From assembly GCA_947382625.1 (NCBI GenBank), contig CANDAG010000006.1, positions 1 to 64,000 of the forward strand: a stretch of DNA of 64,000 nucleotides. The letters run 5' to 3'. The translations under genes were made by a program, and so were the position numbers. This DNA is from an uncultured Lachnospiraceae bacterium (GTDB taxonomy: Bacteria; Bacillota; Clostridia; Lachnospirales; Lachnospiraceae). This document shows positions 42,402 through 51,991 of this stretch, in pieces. The first letter of the stretch is position 1. Each line of letters opens with the position of its first letter. The notes below the pieces were generated by a model, which saw only the letters and a list, made by a program, of their open reading frames with translations, was not told where the DNA came from and did not search any database.

Positions 42402-43340
42402 ATGATAATAAGCGCAAGTAGAAGAACTGATATACCAGCTTTTTTTTCGGAATGGTTCATTAACAGAATTGAAGCTCAGTATGCATATGTAAGAAACCCT
42501 ATGAACATACATCAAATCAGTAAAATTAATCTTACGCCAAGCATTGTTGATTGCATAGTTTTCTGGAGTAAAAATCCAAAGCCAATTATAAGTAAACTTG
42601 ATATATTAAATGATTATATGTATTATTTTCAATTTACACTCAATGCATACAATAAAGATTTTGAAGCAAATCTTCCCCCGTTGGATGACCGAATACAGAC
42701 TTTTCAGGTGCTATCAGAGTTAATTGGCAAGCAACGTATCATATGGCGATATGATCCTATCATTCTTAATAACCAATACTCTATAAATTGGCATATTGAA
42801 AACTTTGAATACATCGCAAATCAATTGTGCAATTATACAGAAAAAGTTACCATAAGTTTTATTGACTTATACACAAAAATTTCAAACAACATAAAAAGGG
42901 AAAAAATTCGTGAACTATCTTATGACCAAAAAAATGCCATTGCAAAAAGTCTTTCTGAAATTGCTCATTCGCACAACTTAAAAATTGATACTTGTGCTGA
43001 AGATATTGACTTATCTGCCTATGACATTGAGCATGCTCGTTGCATTGATGATAAGCTCATTGCTAAATTACTTGATTGCTCTATTGATGTAGACAAAGAT
43101 AAAAATCAACGTTTAGAATGCGGATGTGTTGCAAGTATTGATTTAGGTCTCTATAATACCTGCCAAAATGGTTGCACATATTGTTATGCTAATCATAACG
43201 CTGATGTTCGTAAGCGAAACTTTGAAGCATACGACTCCAGTTCCCCATTACTCTGTAGTCAAGTAACAGAACTGGACAAAATCACTGAACGAAAAGTTAA
43301 GAGTCAGCGGAATATGCAACTGAGTTTATTTAATATATAG
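42402..43340 (+). CDS. DUF1848 family Fe-S protein
   Basis: 312 residues beginning MIISASRRTDIPAFFSEWFI, the DUF1848 signature. A TIM-barrel-like core (IVFWSKNPKPII, RIIWRYDPIIL) and a Cys-rich C-terminus (CGCVASIDLGLYNTCQNGCT then YCYAN) suggest an iron-sulfur cluster, distantly like spore-photoproduct-lyase radical SAM enzymes. Reaction unknown. Base composition is markedly AT-rich compared with the core on the right, suggesting transfer. Confidence 0.85.
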   Translation: MIISASRRTDIPAFFSEWFINRIEAQYAYVRNPMNIHQISKINLTPSIVDCIVFWSKNPKPIISKLDILNDYMYYFQFTLNAYNKDFEANLPPLDDRIQTFQVLSELIGKQRIIWRYDPIILNNQYSINWHIENFEYIANQLCNYTEKVTISFIDLYTKISNNIKREKIRELSYDQKNAIAKSLSEIAHSHNLKIDTCAEDIDLSAYDIEHARCIDDKLIAKLLDCSIDVDKDKNQRLECGCVASIDLGLYNTCQNGCTYCYANHNADVRKRNFEAYDSSSPLLCSQVTELDKITERKVKSQRNMQLSLFNI

Positions 43341-43370
43341 GTATCAAAAAGGTATCACGCGCCACATCAA

Positions 43371-43410
43371 AAGCCGGAAAGTCCGCTGTTTATGCGGCTT
43401 CCCGGCTCTT
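43371..43410. terminator. Terminator-like hairpin after DUF1848
   Basis: AAGCCGGAAAGTCCGC pairs with GCGGCTTCCCGGCTCTT (two mismatches) around TGTTTAT. The following interval to 43857 holds no firm gene; a 34-codon frame at 43699-43803 (MDGAICTIRGDFTKCRKEII) may be a remnant. Confidence 0.6.
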
Positions 43411-43419
43411 AAGTTTACC

Positions 43420-43429
43420 ATTCAAACTC
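43420..43429. other. guaA-end-like 10-mer (possible old att site)
   Basis: ATTCAAACTC here equals 45068-45077, the last codons of guaA on the minus strand; the extended match is GAGTTTGAAT-R-GTA. The 3' end of guaA is a known integration site of ICEs. Confidence 0.3.
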
Positions 43430-43857
43430 GGCGTGTCCTTTGTTATTATTAACTGTATTTGTTTAATTTTCATGCAAATACACGCCTTTTTTTACTTCAA
43501 TTACATCATTTATTATGGCTTGCTGATTTTCTGTTGCCAAAATGTTGCCACGCATTTATTATAGCAAGTCCCTGCAAATCAACAACTTATTTTTGTAAAG
43601 TTATGCGCTAAAAACAATTTCAGGGAATGGTAGCATAAAATACTACCTAAGTTGCAGCAATGTAATCATCACAATCTTTAAAATCCAATATCTGCACAAT
43701 GGACGGTGCTATATGTACAATAAGAGGTGACTTTACAAAATGCAGAAAAGAAATTATTCAATTCTATAGAAACCTATCAATACCAAGGTTTTTGTATGTT
43801 TAGCCTATACAAGGTTTTATCATAAAAAATATATGTTTCATTTCTCAAACAGCTCAA

Positions 43858-44625
43858 TTATTCATCTAATATCCGGGCTGTAAAGTCATGCCAGCCTTCT
43901 TGATAAATACGTTCAATCTCATCAATATGTCGAAGTAAATATAACATTCCAGCAATAGAAGCAAATTTATCCCAGTATTTTCCCGTATCTGCCATTCTGC
44001 TATAAATTTTTTGTTTTTGTTTATCAGTTTCCTCCAGTGCCGCCTATAATGTGTGCTTCGCCATTTTAAACTTTTCCTCTAAAGATTTGTCAAACCCAAA
44101 GTCATAGATATTTTCCTCATATGTTAATGCATGAGCAAACCCTTCGTTAAAGGCAGTATAATTCAAATCTTCAATATATGACATTTCGTATGCCACAGGA
44201 TAATCTTTCATCAAGCAAAGGTGAATTAATTCATGCGTCAATACTCTATGACAACTGTAATCCTCATTCAATGAGTCCTCTTGAAATTGAATCAGATCAA
44301 ATACCATGTAGAACCTTCCGTTATGCTCCAATACCATGGCATCATACGGATCGGGAAATCCGGCAACCAGCAGAATCGTATAATTGTTGGCAATACGATC
44401 AAATTGAGGAAAGAGCCGTCTGACAACGTCTTTATTACTTGGGATGAAGCTCTCAATTTGATTTCTGATTTTTTTATATAATTTTGCAACCCATTCTCTA
44501 TTTTTCGAATCAGGAACCTCAAAGACTGACCGATTGCCAAAACAATTATAAATCCAATAATCTTTATATTGGATTAAATCTTTTCCCTCAATATAATCCG
44601 TTAAAATATGTGCATCAATGATCAT
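43858..44625 (-). pseudogene. Gluzincin-like metallopeptidase with in-frame TAG
   Basis: ATG 44625 follows AGGAGAAGG. The frame encodes VLTHELIHLCL (HExxH zinc site) and later AFNEGFAHAL (candidate third ligand Glu), then meets TAG at 44044. Without a frame change it continues AALEETDKQKQKIYSRMADT... to TAA at 43858, clearly protein-like. So a 255-residue protein is cut by an amber codon after about 193 residues; the catalytic part is intact and may still be made. Native substrate unknown. Confidence 0.65.
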
Positions 44626-44639
44626 GATCAATCCTTCTC

Positions 44640-44822
44640 CTGATTTTATGTATGCTTTGACGTAAACACAGTAATTTCTTTAGATAAACATATCCTTTCA
44701 TGAAGGCAAAATACCGTTCATATCATTTTTAATGTAATACACACCTTTTTGATCCCATTTCATTATTTTTCCGGCTTAGTGATTTTCTACCGCCAATTCG
44801 TTGTCTCTTCACTAGGGCATTC
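44640..44822. other. Short intergenic remnant region
   Basis: Only a 21-codon minus-strand frame (44698-44763, MKWDQKGVYYIKNDMNGILP) looks protein-like; it has no good ribosome site and may be a stump of a deleted gene. Confidence 0.2.
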
Positions 44823-45026
44823 CTATTTTGAACAAACAGCATCATTTCTGGAAAGACGATACATGCAATATTGATTCATGCTGATTCCTTCTTTCTTGGA
44901 ATGTTCTGCCAGTAATCTGTGTAGACTACGTGGTATTCTCAATTTGAACTGACCTAAATAATTTTCCAGGCCATCTGGCTCATGAATCTCTAATTCCAGT
45001 AATAGAAAAAATGGCAGATAATTCAT
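44823..45026 (-). pseudogene. HicB-type antitoxin C-terminal fragment
   Basis: The C-terminal part YLGQFKLRIPRSLHRLLAEH...GISMNQYCMYRLSRND is the Arc/MetJ-like ribbon-helix-helix end of HicB antitoxins. The usual N-terminal HicB domain is missing: the first 12 residues are read from the guaA terminator hairpin (45006-45040), showing that the gene was cut and joined there. No HicA toxin gene is nearby. Confidence 0.65.
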
Positions 45027-45040
45027 CGACTACCTGCCAT
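45006..45040 (-). terminator. guaA terminator
   Basis: ATGGCAG / CTGCCAT followed by T6 on the minus strand, 26 bases past the guaA stop. Confidence 0.8.
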
Positions 45041-45065
45041 ATAAAATAAATAATATATTTCCGTA

Positions 45066-46358
45066 CTATTCAAACTCAATCGTCGCCGGCGGCTTGGGAG
45101 ACATATCATAGCACACTCTGTTTACATTCTCCACCTCGGCCAGGATCCGGTCGGTGATCTTCTGCAGAACATCCCAGTCGATCCGTTCAATAGAAGCGCT
45201 CATGGCATCCACCGTATTGATGGCACGGATGATCACCATATATTCAAAGCATCTGGCGTTGTTCTTCACGCCCACCGATTTGAAATCCGGCACCACAGTG
45301 AAATACTGCCAGACCTTTTTGTCCAGACCGGCCTTTGCGAATTCTTCTCTGAGGATGGCGTCTGATTCACGGACTGCGGTAAGGCGGTCTCTGGTGATAG
45401 CGCCAAGGCAGCGGACGCCCAGGCCGGGACCGGGGAACGGCTGACGGTAAACCATGGAGGTGGGAAGTCCCAGTTCAATACCGCAATCCCGGACTTCATC
45501 CTTAAATAACTGTTTAAGAGGTTCCACCAGCTCGAACTTAAGATCCTCCGGCAGTCCGCCTACATTGTGGTGGGATTTTACCATTTTGGCGGTCTTGGTG
45601 CCGCTTTCGATAATATCGGGGTAGATGGTTCCCTGGCCTAAGAAGTCGATACCTTCCAGCTTTCTGGCCTCTTCCTCAAATACCCGGATAAATTCGCTGC
45701 CGATGATCTTGCGCTTTTGTTCCGGATCAGAGACGCCTTCCAGCTTGCCCAGGAAACGCTCTGTAGCATCCACATAGATCAAATTGGCGTGAAGCTGATT
45801 CTGGAAGACCTCGATCACGCTTTCTGATTCATGCTTTCTCATCAGGCCATGGTTCACATGGACGCAGGTAAGCTGATTGCCGATGGCACGGATGAGCATG
45901 GCGGCAACTACAGAGGAGTCCACGCCGCCGGAGAGCGCCAGCAGCACCTTCCTGTCGCCTACCTGTCTGCGGATCTGCTCTACCTGATCTTCGATGAAAT
46001 TCTTCATGTTCCAGTTGGCCTGGGCATGGCATACGTCAAATACAAAGCCTTGCAGCACATCATCTGCGGGGATGGTATCCAACCTTTTTTCACATTTGGC
46101 TGTGGGATGGTCGATGGACATCATGGGATAGCCGCATTCATAGAGGGCCGGGCTGATATCCACCGGGGTACCGTCAACAATTCTGTTTTCTCCGCCGTTT
46201 AGGATGATTCCCTTGACGTTTTCCAGTTTCCTAAGCTCGTCCGGGGAAATGTCGTGGGGATGAATTTCAGTGTACACACCCATTTCCCGGATCCTGCGGG
46301 CAATGGTGGTGTTCTCTGTACTGCCCAGATCCAAAATAACAATCATATCCTGTTTCAT
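45066..46358 (-). CDS. guaA: GMP synthase with shortened glutaminase domain
   Basis: 430 residues. The ATP pyrophosphatase domain (LLALSGGVDSSVVAAMLI near residue 140) and the C-terminal dimerisation domain (QPFPGPGLGVRCLG, closing DMSPKPPATIEFE) are complete. Family members have about 510 residues; here the N-terminal glutaminase domain is only about 115. The place of the nucleophile motif GICYG reads MMSIDHPTAK, and the His-Glu motif before FVFDVC is deleted. It makes GMP from XMP and probably takes free ammonia or needs a separate glutaminase. The rest looks functional. Confidence 0.92.
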   Translation of the reverse strand: MKQDMIVILDLGSTENTTIARRIREMGVYTEIHPHDISPDELRKLENVKGIILNGGENRIVDGTPVDISPALYECGYPMMSIDHPTAKCEKRLDTIPADDVLQGFVFDVCHAQANWNMKNFIEDQVEQIRRQVGDRKVLLALSGGVDSSVVAAMLIRAIGNQLTCVHVNHGLMRKHESESVIEVFQNQLHANLIYVDATERFLGKLEGVSDPEQKRKIIGSEFIRVFEEEARKLEGIDFLGQGTIYPDIIESGTKTAKMVKSHHNVGGLPEDLKFELVEPLKQLFKDEVRDCGIELGLPTSMVYRQPFPGPGLGVRCLGAITRDRLTAVRESDAILREEFAKAGLDKKVWQYFTVVPDFKSVGVKNNARCFEYMVIIRAINTVDAMSASIERIDWDVLQKITDRILAEVENVNRVCYDMSPKPPATIEFE

Positions 46359-46389
46359 AGAGTCTTCTCCTTTGATTATCCGTTGTTAA

Positions 46390-46426
46390 CATAAGGATGG
46401 CTGGCAGAGCCTGTCATCCGTTGTTT
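46390..46426 (+). repeat. Short palindromic repeat, family A
   Basis: CATAAGGATGGC...GCAGAGC...GTCATCCGTTGTTT, immediately upstream of guaA. Confidence 0.75.
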
Positions 46427-46544
46427 GGTGTAGAATAAGTGTACTACGCTTTGGGCGGTATTTCAAGGCGAACCTTTTGCCGGAGCGAAAAGAGTGTAAT
46501 AATGAAGCCTGCAGGTTTCATTGTTAAGGAATCGAGTAATCTTG

Positions 46545-46672
46545 TGGCGACAAAAAATCCCCGCAGAAACCGTTTTGACAACAGGCTGATACGCAAAGCA
46601 TGACAACCTATGTTCCCAAACGGGTATCTGCGGGGATGAGCTGAAACAACCGTTCAGTTTTTCTGAACGGTT
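46545..46672. terminator. Large inverted repeat and terminator before DUF5684
   Basis: ATCCCCGCAGA (near 46548) pairs with TCTGCGGGGAT (near 46626) over about 90 bp that contain a family-B-like GCTGATACGCAAAGCATGAC. Closer to the gene end, AACCGTTCAG (46648-46657) and CTGAACGGTT (46663-46672) form a perfect hairpin, the likely terminator of the DUF5684 gene. Confidence 0.65.
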
Positions 46673-46692
46673 GATCTGTTCCATAGTATATG

Positions 46693-47088
46693 TTACTGAG
46701 GACCGATATACTGTGAATTATCAAAGCCCAGGATCAGGAAAAAAATGGTGTTCAGGAACAAAAGCCCGAATCCGAATCCAGTTCCCTTGCCAAAGGACTT
46801 GGCAAGCTTGAAACACAGCATAATTGCTACTACGAAGTTTACGCAGGGTACAAAGCCCAGCAAAAACAGCCAGCCGTTACCCCATGCAATGTCAAAAAGG
46901 CAGTAGTTTGAATAAAAGGGGATCAGACTTCCCCAGCCCGGCTTTCCTGCTTTGGTGTAAACCTTCCATCTTGCGATGATGGTCAAAACTGCCATCACAA
47001 ACGAGACAATCGCGATGATGAGGTAAACAGTTAAAACTCCTGTGTTTATCAAAGAAGTTGCCATTTCATAAGAATCATAATTAGCCAT
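46693..47088 (-). CDS. DUF5684 membrane protein
   Basis: 131 residues from ATG 47088 (GGGAGGAAGC upstream). Three to four membrane helices with the conserved WKVYTKAGKPGWGSLIPFYS loop and FDIAWGNGWLFLL that mark DUF5684. Function unknown; some members are annotated with signal peptidases only because of fusion. Single-gene unit. Confidence 0.8.
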   Translation of the reverse strand: MANYDSYEMATSLINTGVLTVYLIIAIVSFVMAVLTIIARWKVYTKAGKPGWGSLIPFYSNYCLFDIAWGNGWLFLLGFVPCVNFVVAIMLCFKLAKSFGKGTGFGFGLLFLNTIFFLILGFDNSQYIGPQ

Positions 47089-47227
47089 CCCTTTGCTTCC
47101 TCCCTTCATAAGAAATTGAGCGGCTTCGCCTCTGACAGCACGAGCCGCTTCCTCTAACTACTATATTAGATTAGAGATAGAATGTCAATTTCATTTTTAG
47201 CCGTTTCACAATGATCGGCCAGACGAA

Positions 47228-48385
47228 TCAGTCAAGGGGCTGCAGCAGACCTGCGGCCATTTCCTCAAGCGCCGCCATATCCTCCTCCTTCATACATCCC
47301 CGGATGGTCACGGAAGGCTCTATTATGGTGATTCCGTTCATCTGGGAAAGAAGCTCGGACATGGTTCTCACCGCAGAGGGGGCCCAGGAGCCGTTTTCAA
47401 TCAGGGCGATGGTGCGCTTCTGGTAATTTTTGGCTTTCAGGTGATGCAGGAAGTCTTCCATAAAAGGCATTACACCGCCGTTATAGGAAGAGGCGGCGAG
47501 TACTACCTTGCTATAACGGAAGGCATTTTCAAGGGACTCGGCCATATCCTCTCTTGCCAGGTCAGCGATCTCCACCCTGGGGCAGCCTTTTTGGATCAGG
47601 ATGTCTGCCAGCTTTTTGGCAGCGGCAGCAGTATTGCCGTGAAGAGAGGCGTAGGCAATAAAAACGCCTTCGGTTTCCGGCTGATAGCTGCTCCAAATCT
47701 GATATTTCTCCAGATAGAAATCAAGATTTTCTTTTAATACAGGACCATGAAGGGGACAGATGATCTGGATGTCAAGGGCAGCAGCCTTTTTAAGGACTGT
47801 CTGTACGGGCATGCCGAATTTGCCCACAATATTAAAATAATATCTTCTTGCTTCGCAAAGCCAGTCTTCTTCGGCATCTAATGCACCGAATTTCCCGAAG
47901 GCATCTGCGCTGAAGAGAACCTTTTCATAGCTGTCATAGGTGAACATGACTTCGGGCCAGTGAACCATAGGAGCCATAGTAAAATGTAACTGGTGCTTTC
48001 CTAAGGAAAGCACGTCCCCTTCCTTTACGGTAACGGCGCCTGACAGATCAAGGTCAAAGTACAGGCTGAGCATCTGGAAGGTTTTGGTATTTCCTACTAA
48101 CCGGGTATCCGGATATTTGTCCAAAAGGGCGCGGACGCTGGAAGCATGATCCGGCTCTACATGGGAGACCACCAGATAATCGGGACGCCGTCCGTCCAGG
48201 GCTTTTTCGAGATTTGCCAGATATTCCTCTTTTTTATGGTGATCCACAGTGTCCATGACGGCAGTTTTTTCATCAAGGATCAGGTAGGAATTGTAGGAAA
48301 TTCCTTCAGGGACAACATACTGTCCTTCAAAAAGGTCGATGTCCCTGTCGTTTACGCCAATGTAGAGAATATCATTCGTTATCAT
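47228..48385 (-). CDS. FprA/A-type flavoprotein
   Basis: 385 residues from ATG 48385 (CAGGAGGTACTC upstream). The metallo-beta-lactamase half has the di-iron ligands in HVEPDHASSV, MVHWPEVM and SADAFGKFG; the flavodoxin half carries the FMN loop YASLHGNTAAAAK and ASSYNGGVMPFM. These enzymes reduce oxygen or nitric oxide to protect anaerobes. A rubredoxin domain is absent, so electrons come from a separate partner. Confidence 0.93.
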   Translation of the reverse strand: MITNDILYIGVNDRDIDLFEGQYVVPEGISYNSYLILDEKTAVMDTVDHHKKEEYLANLEKALDGRRPDYLVVSHVEPDHASSVRALLDKYPDTRLVGNTKTFQMLSLYFDLDLSGAVTVKEGDVLSLGKHQLHFTMAPMVHWPEVMFTYDSYEKVLFSADAFGKFGALDAEEDWLCEARRYYFNIVGKFGMPVQTVLKKAAALDIQIICPLHGPVLKENLDFYLEKYQIWSSYQPETEGVFIAYASLHGNTAAAAKKLADILIQKGCPRVEIADLAREDMAESLENAFRYSKVVLAASSYNGGVMPFMEDFLHHLKAKNYQKRTIALIENGSWAPSAVRTMSELLSQMNGITIIEPSVTIRGCMKEEDMAALEEMAAGLLQPLD

Positions 48386-48594
48386 ATGAGTACCTCCTGA
48401 AATTTTCATTATAAAATAAGTCTTATTAAAAAGAATGTGAAAGACAGAAATAATTATACATAATAAATGTGTATCTGTCATTGGTATATTGCAATATTTG
48501 GAAGCGAAATTTTTTGCAAAATTTTTTCAGATACATATCTTGAAATCATATAGAAATTATGCTATCATCAGACCAATTGAATCAAAACCAAACG

Positions 48595-48943
48595 CAATGA
48601 GAAGGAATAGTAGCCGGAAAGCGGAAATCAGAGAACTGCCGGGCGGTGCGAGGCAGTCAGAAGCGGAGGGTGAACTGGCCTTTGAGCGGCTGACCGAAGA
48701 TACGGGGCAGAGATTGCAGGCTATGGAAGCGGCGATCAGACCTGTCAGGTGTATTGTGTAGACTCAGACGGAATTTCCCGCCGTAAAAGGGAAGAGGCAT
48801 GATAGTGCCGTTGAGTGCATGATAGGATACCCGGACAAAGAGATTTTTTGTTTGAGATACTTTATCGTGAAGTAGGGTGGTACCGCGTAAAGAATTTACG
48901 TCCCTATGAAATGTCCTTATGGGTATTTCGTAGGGACTTTTCT
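48595..48943 (+). ncRNA. T-box riboswitch, leucine specific
   Basis: Stem I with the GA motif (AGAGAACTGCC), a specifier region GTGAA-CTG-GCCTTTGAGC giving CTG (Leu) at 48675-48677, the T-box AGGGTGGTACCGCG (48874-48887) and a terminator GTCCCTA / TAGGGAC with TTTTCTATT (48900-48943). It precedes leuA and reads uncharged leucyl-tRNA. The class is certain; the specifier is moderately so. Confidence 0.9.
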
Positions 48944-49017
48944 ATTCAATAAGCTGCATTCGCACGCGAAGAGTTCGCAAGCGGGTTCTTTATTCTGATT
49001 ATTTAGGAGGAAAAATT

Positions 49018-51009
49018 ATGAACGTGTCCCAAAAGTATGGAAAATCTTATTTTATGCCCCCGGAGGTCACCTATGACTGGGTCAAAAAGGATACCTTAAG
49101 CGCACCGCCAATCTGGTGCAGCGTGGATCTGCGGGATGGAAATCAGGCCCTCATCGAGCCTATGAGCCTTGAGGAAAAGCTGAAATTTTTTGAGATGCTG
49201 GTTGAGATCGGTTTTAAGGAGATCGAGGTGGGATTCCCGGCCGCTTCCGATACGGAGTATCAGTTTGTGCGCGCGCTGATCGAACGCGATATGATCCCGG
49301 AGGATGTGACGATCCAGGTGCTCACCCAGGCCAGAGAGCATATTATCCGCAAGACCTTCGAATCCTTAAAGGGGGCGCCCTCGGCAGTGGTACATCTTTA
49401 CAATTCCACCTCGGTGGCCCAGAGGGAGCAGGTGTTTAAGAAGTCCAGGGAGGAAGTAAAGAAGCTGGCGGTAGACGGCGCGGAGCTGCTTAAGGAAATC
49501 GCACAGGAGACGGAAGGGAATTTTACCTTTGAGTACAGTCCGGAAAGCTTCCCGGGAACAGAGGTGGATTATGCAGTAGAGGTGTGTAATGCAGTGCTGG
49601 ATGTGTGGCAGCCGGATCGGGAGCATAAGGCGATCATCAATATCCCCACCACAGTTCAGATCGCCATGCCTCATGTGTTTGCCTGTCAGGTGGAGTATAT
49701 CCATAAACATTTGAAGTATCGGGATGCTGTGGTGCTGAGCGTTCATCCTCATAATGACAGAGGATGCGGTATCAGCGATGCGGAGTTTGGCGTGCTGGCA
49801 GGAGCGGACCGTGTGGAGGGAACCCTTTTTGGCAACGGAGAGAGAACCGGAAACGTGGATATTGTGACGCTTGCCATGAATATGGTCTGCCATGGAGTAG
49901 AGCCGGGGCTTGATTTTTCCAATATCAGTAAGGTCAGGGAAACCTATGAGATCCTTACGGGAATGCGGGTAAACGACAGGGCGCCTTATGCCGGAGACCT
50001 GGTGTTCACCGCCTTTTCAGGTTCCCATCAGGATGCGATCTCCAAGGGAATGGCCTGGTGGGGGGACGGAAAGAGCAACGGCCGCTGGGATGTGCCTTAC
50101 CTTCCCATCGATCCTCAGGATCTGGGACGGGAGTATGAGTCCGATGTGATCCGGATCAACAGCCAGTCCGGCAAGGGAGGCATTGCTTTTATCCTGAAGC
50201 AGAATTTCGGTATTGCATTGCCGGATAAGATGAAGGAGGAAGTGGGCTACCTGATGAAGGGCATTTCCGACCAGAGGCATAAGGAGCTTCTTCCCGAAGA
50301 GGTATACCGGATCTTTGAAGAAACCTATATTGAACCGAGAGAGATCTTTGATATTCCCGAATGCCATTTTAAACAGGTGGACGGGATCACGGCCCAGGTG
50401 ACCATCCAGCAGAACGGACAAAAACGGGTGATCGAGACATCCGGAAACGGGCGTCTTGATGCGGTGAGCAATGCGGTGAAGCTTTATTTCGGCATCAGCT
50501 ATGAGCTGTCCGTTTATGAGGAGCACGCGGTATCCCGGGGTTCCTCCTCAAAGGCCGCGGCCTATGTAGGCGTTCTGTGCAATGGAAAAATGTACTGGGG
50601 TGTGGGGATCGACGAGGATATCATCAGAAGCTCTATAGCCGCTCTGGTGTCTGCCGGAAACAAGGTGGCAAAGAGCGAAAATGTAACGACAGGAAGAGAG
50701 CAGCAGCTGATAGATATCATGCTTTATGTGCAGGGGCACTGTAAGGATGTGACATTGGAAGGGACGGCCGGTGAGCTTGGTCTTTCTGATAAGGAGCTTT
50801 CCCGATATATTGAAGAGCAGACAGGGAGTTCCTTCGAGGAAATGGTCCAAAAATCCAGACTGAAAAAGGCCAGAGCGCTGCTTAAGGAAACCGGGCTGAC
50901 AGTCAGTGATGTTGCCGGGCAGGTAGGATATGAGACGGATAAGGAGCTTGAAGAGCTGTTCCGGGAAGCCTATGGCGTGACAGTGGAGGAGTTTAAGAAG
51001 GGGAAATAG
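49018..51009 (+). CDS. leuA: 2-isopropylmalate synthase fused to AraC-type HTH
   Basis: 663 residues. The first 550 are a type 2 Leu[17 protein letters not shown] (residues 33-48), metal ligands in [10 protein letters not shown], and a LeuA dimer/regulatory domain. It condenses acetyl-CoA with 2-oxoisovalerate for leucine synthesis. The last 105 or so residues (from 560) are an AraC helix-turn-helix pair: [60 protein letters not shown]. This extra DNA-binding domain is unusual and in frame with no break. It follows the leucine T-box. Fusion role unknown. Confidence 0.95.
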   Translation: MNVSQKYGKSYFMPPEVTYDWVKKDTLSAPPIWCSVDLRDGNQALIEPMSLEEKLKFFEMLVEIGFKEIEVGFPAASDTEYQFVRALIERDMIPEDVTIQVLTQAREHIIRKTFESLKGAPSAVVHLYNSTSVAQREQVFKKSREEVKKLAVDGAELLKEIAQETEGNFTFEYSPESFPGTEVDYAVEVCNAVLDVWQPDREHKAIINIPTTVQIAMPHVFACQVEYIHKHLKYRDAVVLSVHPHNDRGCGISDAEFGVLAGADRVEGTLFGNGERTGNVDIVTLAMNMVCHGVEPGLDFSNISKVRETYEILTGMRVNDRAPYAGDLVFTAFSGSHQDAISKGMAWWGDGKSNGRWDVPYLPIDPQDLGREYESDVIRINSQSGKGGIAFILKQNFGIALPDKMKEEVGYLMKGISDQRHKELLPEEVYRIFEETYIEPREIFDIPECHFKQVDGITAQVTIQQNGQKRVIETSGNGRLDAVSNAVKLYFGISYELSVYEEHAVSRGSSSKAAAYVGVLCNGKMYWGVGIDEDIIRSSIAALVSAGNKVAKSENVTTGREQQLIDIMLYVQGHCKDVTLEGTAGELGLSDKELSRYIEEQTGSSFEEMVQKSRLKKARALLKETGLTVSDVAGQVGYETDKELEELFREAYGVTVEEFKKGK

Positions 51010-51121
51010 GTAAGGAATTGCAACTATTCAGCCAGGACTTTGGAGAGCCTGTCATTTTCCTATTGAAAATCTTTCCCGTATCTAGTAAAATAAATTTAGT
51101 CGATTTAAAGGAGATGTTGTG

Positions 51122-51235
51122 ATGGGATTTTTTTTATTGGCCGGAGGATTTTTAGTTATCATTTTTGCAGTTATTGTTTCCGTAGTTTCCTCCGTGGTAT
51201 CAGCAGTAGCCGCAGACCAGGATATAGAGGATTGA
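51122..51235 (+). CDS. 37-residue membrane peptide
   Basis: ATG 51122 after AAAGGAGATGTTGTG. One long membrane helix (MGFFLLAGGFLVIIFAVIVS...) and an acidic tail AADQDIED. Own terminator downstream. Not recognised; small membrane peptides of this kind are often stress-related, but nothing here proves it. Confidence 0.6.
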   Translation: MGFFLLAGGFLVIIFAVIVSVVSSVVSAVAADQDIED

Positions 51236-51347
51236 GCTTATAGCAGACAACAAATAAACTTGTCATTTGCTATCATCCCTCTGGGGATGTGCAGGAGATT
51301 CTTCCTCTGAAGGCGGCGTGCAAACAGCATAATGTGGATTCAGCAGA

Positions 51348-51370
51348 GGGCATAGCTTGTGGCTATGCCC
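51348..51370 (+). terminator. Terminator after the 37-residue peptide gene
   Basis: GGGCATAGC-TTGTG-GCTATGCCC then TTTGT, 113 bp past the stop. The 3' UTR between carries no ORF. Confidence 0.75.
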
Positions 51371-51538
51371 TTTGTCGCAGGAATTTATGCGAAGGATGTG
51401 AAAACCCTCTGCAAACAGGTTTATTAAAGTTTTATTTAGAAATTCTTTAGATTCCTTTATAGTACGTTAATTGATTTATCATCTGGAAAGAAGTAGGATA
51501 AATTGGACATATAAGAAGACAGAAAGGCGTGACTGTAA

Positions 51539-51931
51539 ATGAGAGAAAAATTATACCGGTTTATGCAGGGAAGATATGGAAACGACCAGTTCAACCGTTT
51601 CCTTATGATCATGGTTTTGGTGTGTCTGGCTTTGTCCATGATCGGATTGCGTCCCTTTTATATAGCAGGGATCCTGTGTCTCGTGTATTCTTATTACAGG
51701 ATGCTCTCTAAGAATACTTACAAACGAAGGGCGGAAAATTCCGCATATCTGCGGTATGAATACAAGGTGAAGCAGTTTTTCTCAACATGGAAGCGGGATA
51801 TGCAGCAGAGAAAGACGCACCACATTTACAGATGCCCCTCCTGCAGACAGAAGATAAGGATCCCCAGAGGAAAAGGGAAGATTGAGATCAGGTGTCCGAA
51901 ATGCGGACAGACCTTTATTAAAAGAAGCTGA
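51539..51931 (+). CDS. Membrane protein with C-terminal zinc ribbon
   Basis: 130 residues: two membrane helices (about 22-38 and 41-56), a basic linker and a zinc ribbon with Cys pairs in YRCPSCRQKIRIP and EIRCPKCGQTF. Precedes the DUF5685 and DnaJ genes; the three likely form one operon. A role in membrane protein handling is a guess from the neighbours. Confidence 0.75.
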   Translation: MREKLYRFMQGRYGNDQFNRFLMIMVLVCLALSMIGLRPFYIAGILCLVYSYYRMLSKNTYKRRAENSAYLRYEYKVKQFFSTWKRDMQQRKTHHIYRCPSCRQKIRIPRGKGKIEIRCPKCGQTFIKRS

Positions 51932-51991
51932 CAGTACGGCGGCAGTCTGTCCTGGACAGACCGTTGCACGATCATAAGCCGGGAGAAAACA

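Noticed and set aside
4404..44046. Pyrrolysine or other amber recoding as explanation for two in-frame TAGs
   Set aside because: Normal genes in the window (guaA, leuA, the 31-residue peptide) use TAG as stop, and no pyl genes or suppressor tRNA are seen.
48489..48761. 90-codon frame upstream of leuA
   Set aside because: It lies inside the T-box leader, whose structure explains the conservation.
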